Made by a program: the position numbers and the translations under genes
Assembly (NCBI GenBank): GCA_002305685.1
Contig: DBQB01000015.1
Location: 1 to 26,798 of the forward strand
Reading direction: 5' to 3'
Origin: Ruminococcaceae bacterium UBA1405
GTDB taxonomy: Bacteria > Bacillota > Clostridia > Oscillospirales > Ruminococcaceae
DNA: 26,798 nucleotides
Shown here: positions 7,943-14,052 of the stretch, one piece after another
How positions within the stretch are numbered: the first letter of the stretch is position 1
Layout: each line of letters opens with the position of its first letter
Notes under the pieces: generated by a model
The model's database searches: none
Seen by the model: only the letters and a program-made list of their open reading frames with translations
What the model was told of the DNA's origin: nothing

Positions 7943-7951
7943 AGTATACCA
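7943..7951 (-). promoter_or_regulatory. Extended -10 element of the hydrolase-Smr-DUF3810-CapA operon
   Basis: On the minus strand TGG immediately precedes TATACT, an extended -10. No good -35 is visible, which extended -10 promoters tolerate. The leader to the TTG start would be about 115 nt. Confidence 0.45.
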
Positions 7952-8024
7952 TACAATGTCGGGGGATGCACCCATTTTTCGTTTGATTTTTGAAAAATGA
8001 CTGTGAATTCTGGTTTTTCCGTCT

Positions 8025-8048
8025 CAGCCCCAGCCCCAGCCCCAGCCT
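8025..8048. repeat. CAGCCC hexamer tandem repeat, about four copies
   Basis: CAGCCC occurs three times in direct succession, followed by CAGCCT. It lies between the pectinesterase terminator and the next promoter. No function is evident. Confidence 0.7.
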
Positions 8049-8080
8049 CCGCCTCCCTGTGGTGCCGCGCCGCTTTGGAG

Positions 8081-8131
8081 AAAAAGAAGGGGGCTGCCTC
8101 TTTCACCAGTCAAAGGTGGAAAAGACAGCCC
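8081..8131 (-). terminator. Intrinsic terminator of the pectinesterase gene
   Basis: On the minus strand GGGCTGTCTTTTCCACC pairs with GGTGAAAGAGGCAGCCC (three G-U pairs), with a 7-base loop, followed by CCTTCTTTTT. It lies just downstream of the pectinesterase stop. Confidence 0.8.
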
Positions 8132-8159
8132 TTGGAGAGAATATCCTTTTTTGAGGCTT

Positions 8160-9143
8160 TTATCTCTGCGGATTCCAGCCGTCCTCGCCGCCCAGCACAT
8201 TTTGGACGGTGTACTGCTGGGCCTGTTCCTTGCTCAGACGGATGACCCACTGGGGGCGCTCCTGAAGGCAGGCGCCCTCGCCGGTGTTGCCATACTCCTC
8301 AAAGCGCATGGTTTTCTCCGCTTCCGGCTTGTTCCAGTTGTGCCAGCCCTGTTTGCTGATATGGCCGCCCATCTGGCAGTTGATGACAGCGGTGTGGGCA
8401 AAGTTGCGCCATGGCCTTCCCAGATATACGCTGCCTTCGGGGCAGTCGGAGGTGAAGCGGCAGCTGTGGAAGATGTAGCCGTACCGCTGGCCTTCCGGGG
8501 TGGAGGCGGCGCTGGCATAGCCGCAGGGACCGCCGCGATGGTTATCGCGCACCTTGGAGAAGATCTCGCAGCCCTCAAAGTAGGCGGTGGCGGAGCCAAA
8601 GATGAAGTCTACATCCCCGCGGATGTAGCAGTTTTGATAGTATTGCCGGCCGTTGATGCGGGGGGATTTTGCCCGCGGGCCTTTGAAGGAGTTGGGGATG
8701 ATGGAGGTGGGGGGCAGCGGTCCGGTGAAGATGGTGTCCTGATAGCCCAGGAACCGGCAGTTATAGAATCCCAGCCGGTCGCCATCGGCATAGAGGGCCA
8801 GGGACTGGCCGGCTATGTATCCGGGACCCGCCGCATTCTCAAAGGTGATGTTCTCTGCGATGAAATCGTGGGTGCCCACAAAGACGGTGTAGGAGCGGAA
8901 GGTTCCCCGGGGATCCCCGTCGGGCATCAGGGTGGCGGCGCCGTTGTTGAAGGTGATGACGGTGTTTTTGGCGTCCTCACCGGTCAGACGGATGTAGGGA
9001 GTCTCGATCTCCAGCCGCTCATGGTATACTCCCGGCAGCAGATGGATTTCCACCCATTCTTTGTTGTCCTTCTCGATGGTGTCCAGCGCCTGCTGGATGG
9101 TGGAATAATCTCCGCCGGATTTTGCAACAATGATCTTCCTCAT
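8160..9143 (-). CDS. Pectinesterase (carbohydrate esterase family 8), cytoplasmic
   Basis: A 327-residue pectin methylesterase: hydrolyses methyl esters of polygalacturonate. The right-handed beta-helix motifs are in order: GQSLALY (112-118, Gln113), GYQDTIF (133-139, Gln135 and Asp136), GDVDFIFGSATAYFEGC (176-192, nucleophile Asp179) and YLGRPWRNFA (240-249, substrate-binding Arg243). All catalytic residues of the family are present. It begins MRKIIVAKSGGDYSTIQ directly at the first beta strand, with no signal peptide, so it should act inside the cell on imported methylated oligogalacturonides. AAGGAG lies 10 bp before the ATG. It has its own promoter (9228-9256) and terminator (8081-8131) and no pectate lyase or uptake genes beside it, so it appears to be a single-gene unit supporting use of plant fibre in the gut. 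Confidence 0.95.
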   Translation of the reverse strand: MRKIIVAKSGGDYSTIQQALDTIEKDNKEWVEIHLLPGVYHERLEIETPYIRLTGEDAKNTVITFNNGAATLMPDGDPRGTFRSYTVFVGTHDFIAENITFENAAGPGYIAGQSLALYADGDRLGFYNCRFLGYQDTIFTGPLPPTSIIPNSFKGPRAKSPRINGRQYYQNCYIRGDVDFIFGSATAYFEGCEIFSKVRDNHRGGPCGYASAASTPEGQRYGYIFHSCRFTSDCPEGSVYLGRPWRNFAHTAVINCQMGGHISKQGWHNWNKPEAEKTMRFEEYGNTGEGACLQERPQWVIRLSKEQAQQYTVQNVLGGEDGWNPQR

Positions 9144-9227
9144 GATTTTGATTCTCCTTCATTTGATGTGATGGGTTGAAAAAGAAAGACGGTTTGCACC
9201 ATGGCGAAATCGACATTCGTTTTCTCC

Positions 9228-9256
9228 AGTATACCACGGATGGCGGCAGGTTTCTA
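9228..9256 (-). promoter_or_regulatory. Promoter of the pectinesterase gene
   Basis: On the minus strand TAGAAA (9251-9256, 4 of 6) lies 17 bp before TATACT (9228-9233), which is itself preceded by TGG, an extended -10. The leader is about 80 nt. Confidence 0.6.
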
Positions 9257-9265
9257 TCACTGAGG

Positions 9266-9844
9266 TTAAAATACAGGACGATAAAATTTGCTGGGAGGGC
9301 TGTTTCTGTCGGTTGGCTGCTCTGTGTTCCCGTCCTTACAGCTGCGTACCCCGTCAATATGGATAAAGCGCATGACGGGGAAAGCATAAGTATCCAGCGG
9401 CCGGCAATCGGAATCGTTGGAATGAGCCGCCACCAGCACGGTGCTGTACCGCCGAACGGGGGGCACCAGGGTAATCAGGGCAGTGTGGACAAATTTTCCT
9501 TCTTCGTTGGCAAACTGCACGACATCGCCGGGTGCAATGCCGCTCAGGTCGGTCTCGGAGCCGTATGGTCCGCTGGATGTGTTTTGGGTGAGAAAGTTAT
9601 AGAGAAATTCTACCCCTGTCCAGGAAGCGGTGCGGTCTTCGGAGTTGATATAGTACCAGCCAAACGTGGGGGTATAGTTCATCACCCCGCTGCCGGCATA
9701 CAGGCACTGGGAGACAAAGTTGGTGCAGTTGCCTCCGATTTCGCTGAAATCCAGATAAGCCGGATTGCGGCGGTATGCCCAGTAGTGGGCGTAGGCAACC
9801 GCTTTGGTTCGGTTGTAGGAAAGTTCGGTGCAGCTTTCGGGCAT
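9266..9844 (-). CDS. Amidase_6-domain protein (putative cysteine amidase)
   Basis: A 192-residue protein matching the putative amidase domain family (Amidase_6), an NlpC/P60-like papain fold. The opening YNRTKAVAYAHYWAYRRNPAYLDF leads to GGNCTNFVSQCLYAG with the presumed nucleophile Cys40; KFVHTALI provides His120, and AAHSNDSD (139-146) is the third family motif. In most members this domain is exported and found beside surface-binding repeats; here there is no signal peptide, so it may be cytoplasmic. The last 25 or so residues (SCKDGNTEQPTDRNSPPSK) look like a disordered tail. AAGGA lies 8 bp before the ATG; the same purine box overlaps a two-codon reading frame (ATG AAA TAG), which could slightly modulate initiation. 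It follows the YcxB-like gene by 131 bp on the same strand and may be co-transcribed with it. Confidence 0.85.
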   Translation of the reverse strand: MPESCTELSYNRTKAVAYAHYWAYRRNPAYLDFSEIGGNCTNFVSQCLYAGSGVMNYTPTFGWYYINSEDRTASWTGVEFLYNFLTQNTSSGPYGSETDLSGIAPGDVVQFANEEGKFVHTALITLVPPVRRYSTVLVAAHSNDSDCRPLDTYAFPVMRFIHIDGVRSCKDGNTEQPTDRNSPPSKFYRPVF

Positions 9845-9947
9845 CTATTTCATCCTTTCTCCGGTTGGATATGTGAGGCGCCGGTCTCGTTTACCATTTT
9901 ATGCGCCGCCTCATCGGATGTTGCCCTTTGCCTGCAATCTGTCTCTG

Positions 9948-9975
9948 CCGGATACCGGATGCCGGATGCCGGATG
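9948..9975. repeat. Four tandem copies of the heptamer CCGGATR
   Basis: Copies start at 9948, 9955, 9962 and 9969 (CCGGATA once, then CCGGATG three times) with no gaps. The array ends at the base next to the stop codon of the repaired YcxB-like gene (9976-9978). Confidence 0.9.
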
Positions 9976-10615
9976 TCAAACAAGTTTCTGGTACGGCGTC
10001 CGCTCTGCCAGAAAAGTAAGAAATGCATCTACATTGCCGCCCTGCAGATCCCGCTTTTGCAGTACGGTGACCCGGGTGTCGAACACCATCAAGATAAGCT
10101 CCTGCGTCTCCACCACCAGGGAGAAGCCGGTATAAGGAACTGTCTCCTGCTTCCCCTGGGAAGGGGGGGAAGGTCATCCCGTTTTCAGAAAAGGTCACCG
10201 TCACCGGGGACTGGGTGGAGAGTGTTTCTTTCCCTGCCAACAGCTTTTGTGCAGAGCGGTCAAAGGGATTTTTGCGGTGTTTCCTTGACCGCCAAAGGTA
10301 CAGGATACCGGTCATGATGGCGAGGGCGCCTGTGATGAGCGGTACCAACAGCTCCTGAGGATCGGTTACACCGGGAACAAAGAGAAAAATCCCCAGCACC
10401 AGGCAGAGCACCGCCATGCATTTGGTGCGAAGGCGGCTTCTGGGCTGTGCCGGTTTGCCGCCACTGATCCGATCGGTGATCTTCCATAGCGCCGGATACC
10501 GTTCTCTGGAAATCAGTTCGGTTCTTTTTTCCAGTGCTTTGCTCACCTGGGGCAGCAGACGCTGGGTGTCATATGGGGTGAGCTGAAAGCGAAAGCAAAA
10601 GGTGGGATGTTCCAT
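9976..10615 (-). pseudogene. YcxB-like membrane protein, frameshifted at a 7-G run
   Basis: About 212 residues if repaired. The N-terminal part (MEHPTFCFRFQLTPYDTQ) is followed by two hydrophobic segments near residues 68-84 and 90-106 separated by PGVTDPQE, then a basic loop and a beta-rich C-terminal domain beginning PVTVTFSENGMTF. At the seven G's at 10163-10169 (plus strand) the frame is lost; removing one base gives GKQETVPYTGFSLVVETQEL and ends LAERTPYQKLV, an ending typical of the YcxB-like C-terminal domain. As read, translation would run into an unrelated Arg/Gly-rich tail and stop near 9911. A strong ribosome-binding site (AGGAGG, 6 bp) and promoter are intact. No biochemical role is known for the family. 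The frameshift may be a sequencing error or slippage. Confidence 0.75.
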
Positions 10616-10662
10616 AGGGCACCTCCTTCAAGATGGGTTTGCATATTCCGAATATCACTGTT

Positions 10663-10691
10663 ATCATAGCATATCCACGGCTCTTTTTAAA
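10663..10691 (-). promoter_or_regulatory. Promoter of the YcxB-like gene
   Basis: On the minus strand TTTAAA (10686-10691, 4 of 6) lies 17 bp before TATGAT (10663-10668), which is preceded by TGC, an extended -10. It overlaps one unit of the repeat at 10686-10724. Confidence 0.55.
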
Positions 10692-10724
10692 GCGTAGCTG
10701 TTTTCTTTAAGCGTAGCTGCTTTC
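10686..10724. repeat. Two adjacent 19-20-bp direct repeats around GCGTAGCTG
   Basis: TTTAAAGCGTAGCTGTTTTC (10686-10705) is followed at once by TTTAAGCGTAGCTGCTTTC (10706-10724). They lie between the divergent YcxB-like and rex genes; the first covers the -35 of the YcxB-like promoter, so they may be regulator-binding sites. Confidence 0.75.
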
Positions 10725-10762
10725 TTTGCCCAACCTATAGAACTTACCGCACAGCGGATTGA

Positions 10763-10791
10763 TTGACAATAGGGTGATTTTGGGATAAAAT
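10763..10791 (+). promoter_or_regulatory. Strong sigma-A promoter of rex
   Basis: A perfect -35 TTGACA (10763-10768), 17-bp spacer and -10 TAAAAT (10786-10791). Transcription should start near 10798, inside the inverted repeat TATGTT-TTT-AACATA. Confidence 0.85.
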
Positions 10792-10794
10792 AGA

Positions 10795-10846
10795 TATGTT
10801 TTTAACATACTGTTTTACGCGATACCGCACAGGATAGGTTATCCTG
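10795..10846. promoter_or_regulatory. Two inverted repeats in the rex start-site/leader region (possible operators)
   Basis: TATGTT-TTT-AACATA (10795-10809) straddles the predicted transcription start, and CAGGATA-GGT-TATCCTG (10830-10846) lies in the leader, both perfect. The first contains a TTAACA half-site resembling clostridial Rex boxes but the full TTGTTAA-N4-TTAACAA consensus is not met. Autorepression by Rex is common, so this is a reasonable candidate only. Confidence 0.45.
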
Positions 10847-10876
10847 GTTTTTAAAATGTAAAGGATTGGTAATTGT

Positions 10877-11539
10877 ATGGCTAAGAATCAAAATGTTTCT
10901 CTCTCTGTGGTGCGCCGCTTGCCGCGCTATTACCGATTCCTGGGAGAACTGCTGCAAAAGGGTACGGAGCGCATCTCCTCCAGGGAGCTGGCAGAACTGA
11001 TGGGGTTGACCGCCTCCCAGATCCGCCAGGATCTCAACTGCTTTGGCGGATTTGGCCAGCAGGGATACGGATATAATGTAGAGGCGTTGTTTCAGGAAAT
11101 TTCCCGTATTTTGGGGTTGGAACACCGGCTGAAAACCATCCTCATCGGCGCGGGCAATCTGGGCCGCGCCATCGCCACCCATATGGAATTTGAAACCCGT
11201 GGGTTTGAGCTGGCTGCGATTTTCGATCACAGTCCAGCGGTGATCGGTTCTTTGGTGGGAGGGATGCCGGTTCAGGGGATGGAACAGCTGGAAAACTTCT
11301 GTAAAACGGAACATCCACTGGTGGCAGTGCTCTGTATCCCCAAGGATGCAGCCCAGTCGCTGGCCGATCAGCTCATCGCCCTGGGTATCCGGGCGTTTTG
11401 GAACTTTTCCCATTACGATCTAGCAGTGGCGCACAAAGATATTGTGGTGGAGAATGTGCATATGGGCGACAGCCTGATGACCCTCTCCTACTGCGTTCAC
11501 GATCTTCTGGCCGGCGAGGGTCAGGAACAGACCGTTTGA
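10877..11539 (+). CDS. rex: Redox-sensing transcriptional repressor Rex
   Basis: A 220-residue Rex protein that senses the NADH/NAD+ ratio and represses fermentation and anaerobic energy genes when NADH is low. The N-terminal winged helix runs through RLPRYYRFLGELL, ISSRELAELMGLTASQIRQDL and the wing FGGFGQQGYGYNVEAL (about residues 14-72). The Rossmann domain has GAGNLGRA (91-98) for the dinucleotide, and the family sequence FWNFSHYDL appears near the C-terminus before the domain-swapped helix. The length is typical. A weak AAGGA box lies 11 bp before the ATG. Its own promoter precedes it and a strong terminator follows, so it forms a single-gene unit ahead of the COG0523 pair. The divergent YcxB-like gene shares the 260-bp upstream space. 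Confidence 0.97.
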   Translation: MAKNQNVSLSVVRRLPRYYRFLGELLQKGTERISSRELAELMGLTASQIRQDLNCFGGFGQQGYGYNVEALFQEISRILGLEHRLKTILIGAGNLGRAIATHMEFETRGFELAAIFDHSPAVIGSLVGGMPVQGMEQLENFCKTEHPLVAVLCIPKDAAQSLADQLIALGIRAFWNFSHYDLAVAHKDIVVENVHMGDSLMTLSYCVHDLLAGEGQEQTV

Positions 11540-11550
11540 TCCGATTTTTG

Positions 11551-11602
11551 CGGCGGTTTTTCGATGCGCAGCGGTTGCATGGAAAAACCGCCGTATTTTT
11601 TT
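11551..11602 (+). terminator. Intrinsic terminator after rex
   Basis: CGGCGGTTTTTC (11551-11562) pairs perfectly with GAAAAACCGCCG (11582-11593), followed by TATTTTTTT. The loop can form a small nested ATGC/GCAT stem. Confidence 0.9.
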
Positions 11603-11643
11603 GAGGAAACAGAAAAAATATCAAAAAAATTTACAGCTTTTCT

Positions 11644-11673
11644 TTGCTTTTTATCCCCGTTTGGGTGTAAAAT
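11644..11673 (+). promoter_or_regulatory. Candidate promoter of the COG0523 gene pair
   Basis: TTGCTT (11644-11649), an 18-bp spacer and TAAAAT (11668-11673). The -10 is good, the -35 modest. I saw no Zur-type palindrome near it. Confidence 0.45.
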
Positions 11674-11722
11674 AAAGGTTGGCAGAAATCTCTGTGTCAA
11701 TGTAATGTAAAGGACGGGATGA

Positions 11723-12916
11723 GTGATTATGACAAAGATTGATATCATTTCCGGTTTTTTGGGCGCTGGTAAGACCACGCTGATAAAAAAGCTGATTCAG
11801 GAGGCGTTTGCCGGGGAGAAACTGGTGCTGATTGAAAACGAGTTCGGTGAGATCGGCATTGACGGTGGGTTCCTCAAGGACGCAGGAATTCAGATTACCG
11901 AAATGAATTCCGGTTGCATCTGCTGCTCCCTGGTGGGAGACTTCGGAGAGGCGCTGAACAAGGTGCTGGAGCAGTTTGCTCCCGACCGCATCATCATTGA
12001 GCCCTCCGGCGTGGGCAAGCTCTCCGATGTGATCAAGGCGGTACAGCGGATAGAGGAAAGCCAGAAAGATCACGTTGTGCTCAACAGCGCCACCACCGTG
12101 GTGGACGCGGTTAAGAGCAAGATGTATATGAAGAACTTCGGAGAATTCTTCAACAACCAGGTGGAAGCGGCAGGCACCATCGTGCTCAGCCGCAGCCAGA
12201 AGCTCTCGGAGGAGAAGCTGCAAAGTTGCGTGGAGCAGCTGCGGGAGCATAATGCCACCGCCACCATCATCACCACCCCCTGGGAGGAGCTGGACGGCAA
12301 GCAGATTGTAGCGGCGATGGAGAGCAAGACCTCCTTTGCCCAGCAGCTGCTGGAGGAAGAGGAGATCTGTCCGGTTTGCGGACATCACCATGAGGATGGC
12401 CATCATCACGACCACGATGAGGAATGCGAGTGCGGTCACGACCACCATCACCACGACCACGATGAGGAGTGCGAGTGCGGTCACGAGCACCATCATCACG
12501 ACCACGACGAGGAGTGCGGCTGCGGTCACGAGCACCATCATCACGACCACGACGAGGAGTGCGGCTGTGGTCACGAGCATCATCATCACGACCACGACGA
12601 GGAGTGCGGCTGTGGTCACGACCATCATCACCATCATCACGCGGATGAGGTGTTTACCAGCTGGGGTGTGGAGACGCCCAGAAAATATACCGCTGCCGAG
12701 GTGCAGATGGCGCTGGATGGCCTGGATGAAAACGGGGCCGGCGTTATCCTGCGTGCCAAAGGTATTCTGCCCGGAGCGGATGGCAGCTGGATTCATTTTG
12801 ACTATGTGCCCGGAGAATCCCAGATTCGTACCGGCGCAGCGGATGTGACAGGGCGGATCTGTGTCATCGGAACCAAGCTGGACACCGACATGATTTCCAA
12901 GCTGTTTCAGTTGTAA
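11723..12916 (+). CDS. COG0523 (CobW/ZNG1-like) metallochaperone GTPase with His/Cys repeat insert
   Basis: A 397-residue member of the COG0523 G3E GTPases, which deliver metals (zinc, cobalt and others) to target proteins using GTP. Walker A is GFLGAGKTT (11-19); the metal-binding CxCC motif is GCICCSL (64-70, Cys65/67/68) after the switch region ENEFGEIGID. The place of the NKxD base-recognition motif reads VLSRSQKLS. Between the G domain and the C-terminal domain lies a metal-binding insert: CPVCGHHHE, then five 14-15-residue repeats of the form HHHHDHDEECxCGHx and a final run of six His (about 227-306). The C-terminal beta domain (WIHFDYVPGESQIR) is complete. The start is GTG at 11723 (AAGGA 8 bp upstream) or ATG at 11729. 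The second COG0523 gene follows after 37 bp. Zinc is the likely metal but is not proven by the sequence. Confidence 0.93.
   Translation: MIMTKIDIISGFLGAGKTTLIKKLIQEAFAGEKLVLIENEFGEIGIDGGFLKDAGIQITEMNSGCICCSLVGDFGEALNKVLEQFAPDRIIIEPSGVGKLSDVIKAVQRIEESQKDHVVLNSATTVVDAVKSKMYMKNFGEFFNNQVEAAGTIVLSRSQKLSEEKLQSCVEQLREHNATATIITTPWEELDGKQIVAAMESKTSFAQQLLEEEEICPVCGHHHEDGHHHDHDEECECGHDHHHHDHDEECECGHEHHHHDHDEECGCGHEHHHHDHDEECGCGHEHHHHDHDEECGCGHDHHHHHHADEVFTSWGVETPRKYTAAEVQMALDGLDENGAGVILRAKGILPGADGSWIHFDYVPGESQIRTGAADVTGRICVIGTKLDTDMISKLFQL
12401..12640 (+). repeat. In-frame tandem repeat (42 + 4 x 45 bp + 18 bp) encoding His/Cys/Asp units
   Basis: Units start at 12401, 12443, 12488, 12533 and 12578, then six His codons to 12640. 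Units 3 to 5 are nearly identical at the DNA level, indicating recent expansion by unit duplication. All units are multiples of three bases, so copy-number change would keep the frame. Confidence 0.95.
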
Positions 12917-12953
12917 TTTGTCTTGAACATCGATACAGGAGGGATAAGAGCCG

Positions 12954-13901
12954 ATGGAGGTTCCTGTATATTTGATTACCGGTTTTCTGGAGAGCGGGAA
13001 AACCACCTTTCTTCAGGGCGTTTTGGGTGATCCGGATTTTTCCCAGGGGGAACGCACGCTGCTGATTGTCTGTGAGGAAGGTATCGAGGAGTACGACAAA
13101 AAGATTCTCTCCTCCGCCAATGCCAACGCCACCCTGGTGACGGTGGAGGAACAGGAGCAGCTGACCCCTGCCTTTTTACAGCAGCTGCAAAACAAGTATG
13201 TCCCGGAGCGGGTGATGATTGAGTTTAACGGAATGTGGGATACGGCGGCATTTCAGAATATGAAGATGCCCTCCAGCTGGCTTCTGTACCAGACCATCGC
13301 CCAGGTGGACGCCACCACCTTTGAGCTGTATCTGAACAATATGCGCTCCATTATGATGGAGATGCTCAAATCGGCGGACACCATCGTCTTTAACCGCTGC
13401 ACCGCCGAGACCAACCGCAATTCCCTGCGCCGTACCATCAAGGCGGTGAACCGTCCCGCCAATCTGGTGTTTGAATCGGAGCAGGGGGTGATGGATGATC
13501 CCCAGGACGAGCAGCTGCCCTATGATCTCAACGCCGATGTGATTGAGATCTGTGACGATGATTTCGGGCTGTGGTATATGGACGTCACCGAGTTCCCCGA
13601 AAAATACAACGGGAAAACGGTGCGGATCAAGGGAAAGGTGTATAAATCCACCAAGCTGCCCCGCAATACCTTTGTGCCGGGCCGGATTGCCATGGTCTGC
13701 TGCGCCAACGACGCCCAGATGATCGGATTCCTCTGCAAGAGCGACAACATCACCCGGCTGAAGAAAAACAGCTGGGTCACCGTCACCGCTCAGATCCGTC
13801 TGGAGGAATGCGCCGCTTACAAGGGTGTGGGCCCAGTGCTCTATGCCCAGGAGATTACAGACGCCCAGCCGCCGGAGGAGGAGATCGCCTACTTTAGCTG
13901 A
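12954..13901 (+). CDS. COG0523-type GTPase fused to a DUF1980/YcgQ-like C-terminal domain
   Basis: A 315-residue fusion. The N-terminal part is a CobW-like P-loop domain with Walker A GFLESGKTT (10-18) and IEFNG for Walker B, but it lacks the CxCC metal motif; the matching stretch reads LLIVCEEGIEEYDKK. The base-recognition position reads VFNRCTAE in place of NKxD. From about residue 198 a DUF1980-type domain follows (WYMDVTEFPEKY, VRIKGKV, FVPGRIAMVCCANDAQMIGFLC), as in YcgQ proteins that work with the YcgR permease. In many Firmicutes such genes stand next to a permease gene; here none is adjacent. The start has AGGAGG about 13 bp upstream. It is probably co-translated with the His-rich GTPase as a partner in metal handling. 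The fold calls are good; the metal and partner are inferred. Confidence 0.88.
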   Translation: MEVPVYLITGFLESGKTTFLQGVLGDPDFSQGERTLLIVCEEGIEEYDKKILSSANANATLVTVEEQEQLTPAFLQQLQNKYVPERVMIEFNGMWDTAAFQNMKMPSSWLLYQTIAQVDATTFELYLNNMRSIMMEMLKSADTIVFNRCTAETNRNSLRRTIKAVNRPANLVFESEQGVMDDPQDEQLPYDLNADVIEICDDDFGLWYMDVTEFPEKYNGKTVRIKGKVYKSTKLPRNTFVPGRIAMVCCANDAQMIGFLCKSDNITRLKKNSWVTVTAQIRLEECAAYKGVGPVLYAQEITDAQPPEEEIAYFS

Positions 13902-13960
13902 CCGGATGTTCGTGAAGCGGCTGTGAAGCGGTTTTGTAAAAACAATCCATAGAGAGATAG

Positions 13961-14004
13961 GGCCCGCCGTAGAACTTTTCGGTTCTGCGGTGGGCTCTTT
14001 GTTT
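13961..14004 (+). terminator. Intrinsic terminator after the COG0523 pair
   Basis: GGCCCGCCGTAGAAC (13961-13975) pairs with GTTCTGCGGTGGGCT (two G-U pairs, 6-base loop), followed by TTTGTTT. It lies between convergent genes; the minus-strand reading lacks a T-run. Confidence 0.85.
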
Positions 14005-14052
14005 GGGGCAATAATTCTTTAACGGTTTGCGTATGCGGAAAGTCCGGCACCG

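Larger units (their letters stand above)
7820..8159. other. 340-bp intergenic region between pectinesterase and hydrolase genes
   Basis: No coding region is supported. On the minus strand it holds, in order of transcription, the pectinesterase terminator (8081-8131), a CAGCCC tandem repeat (8025-8048), a candidate promoter with extended -10 (7943-7951), a short inverted repeat (7875-7892) and the AAAGGAG ribosome-binding site of the hydrolase gene. Confidence 0.6.

Noticed and set aside
9844..9860. Two-codon upstream reading frame (ATG AAA TAG) before the Amidase_6 gene
   Set aside because: It overlaps the ribosome-binding site by chance composition; nothing supports a regulatory peptide.
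11640..11722. Zur box upstream of the COG0523 pair
   Set aside because: No AT-rich palindrome similar to known Zur operators is visible between the rex terminator and the start codon.
12401..12640. CRISPR-like array
   Set aside because: The 45-bp repetition has no variable spacers and is coding, giving a His/Cys-rich protein segment in frame.
13912..13931. Direct repeat GTGAAGCGG twice after the second COG0523 gene
   Set aside because: Only 9 bp and not associated with any promoter or mobile element; likely chance.
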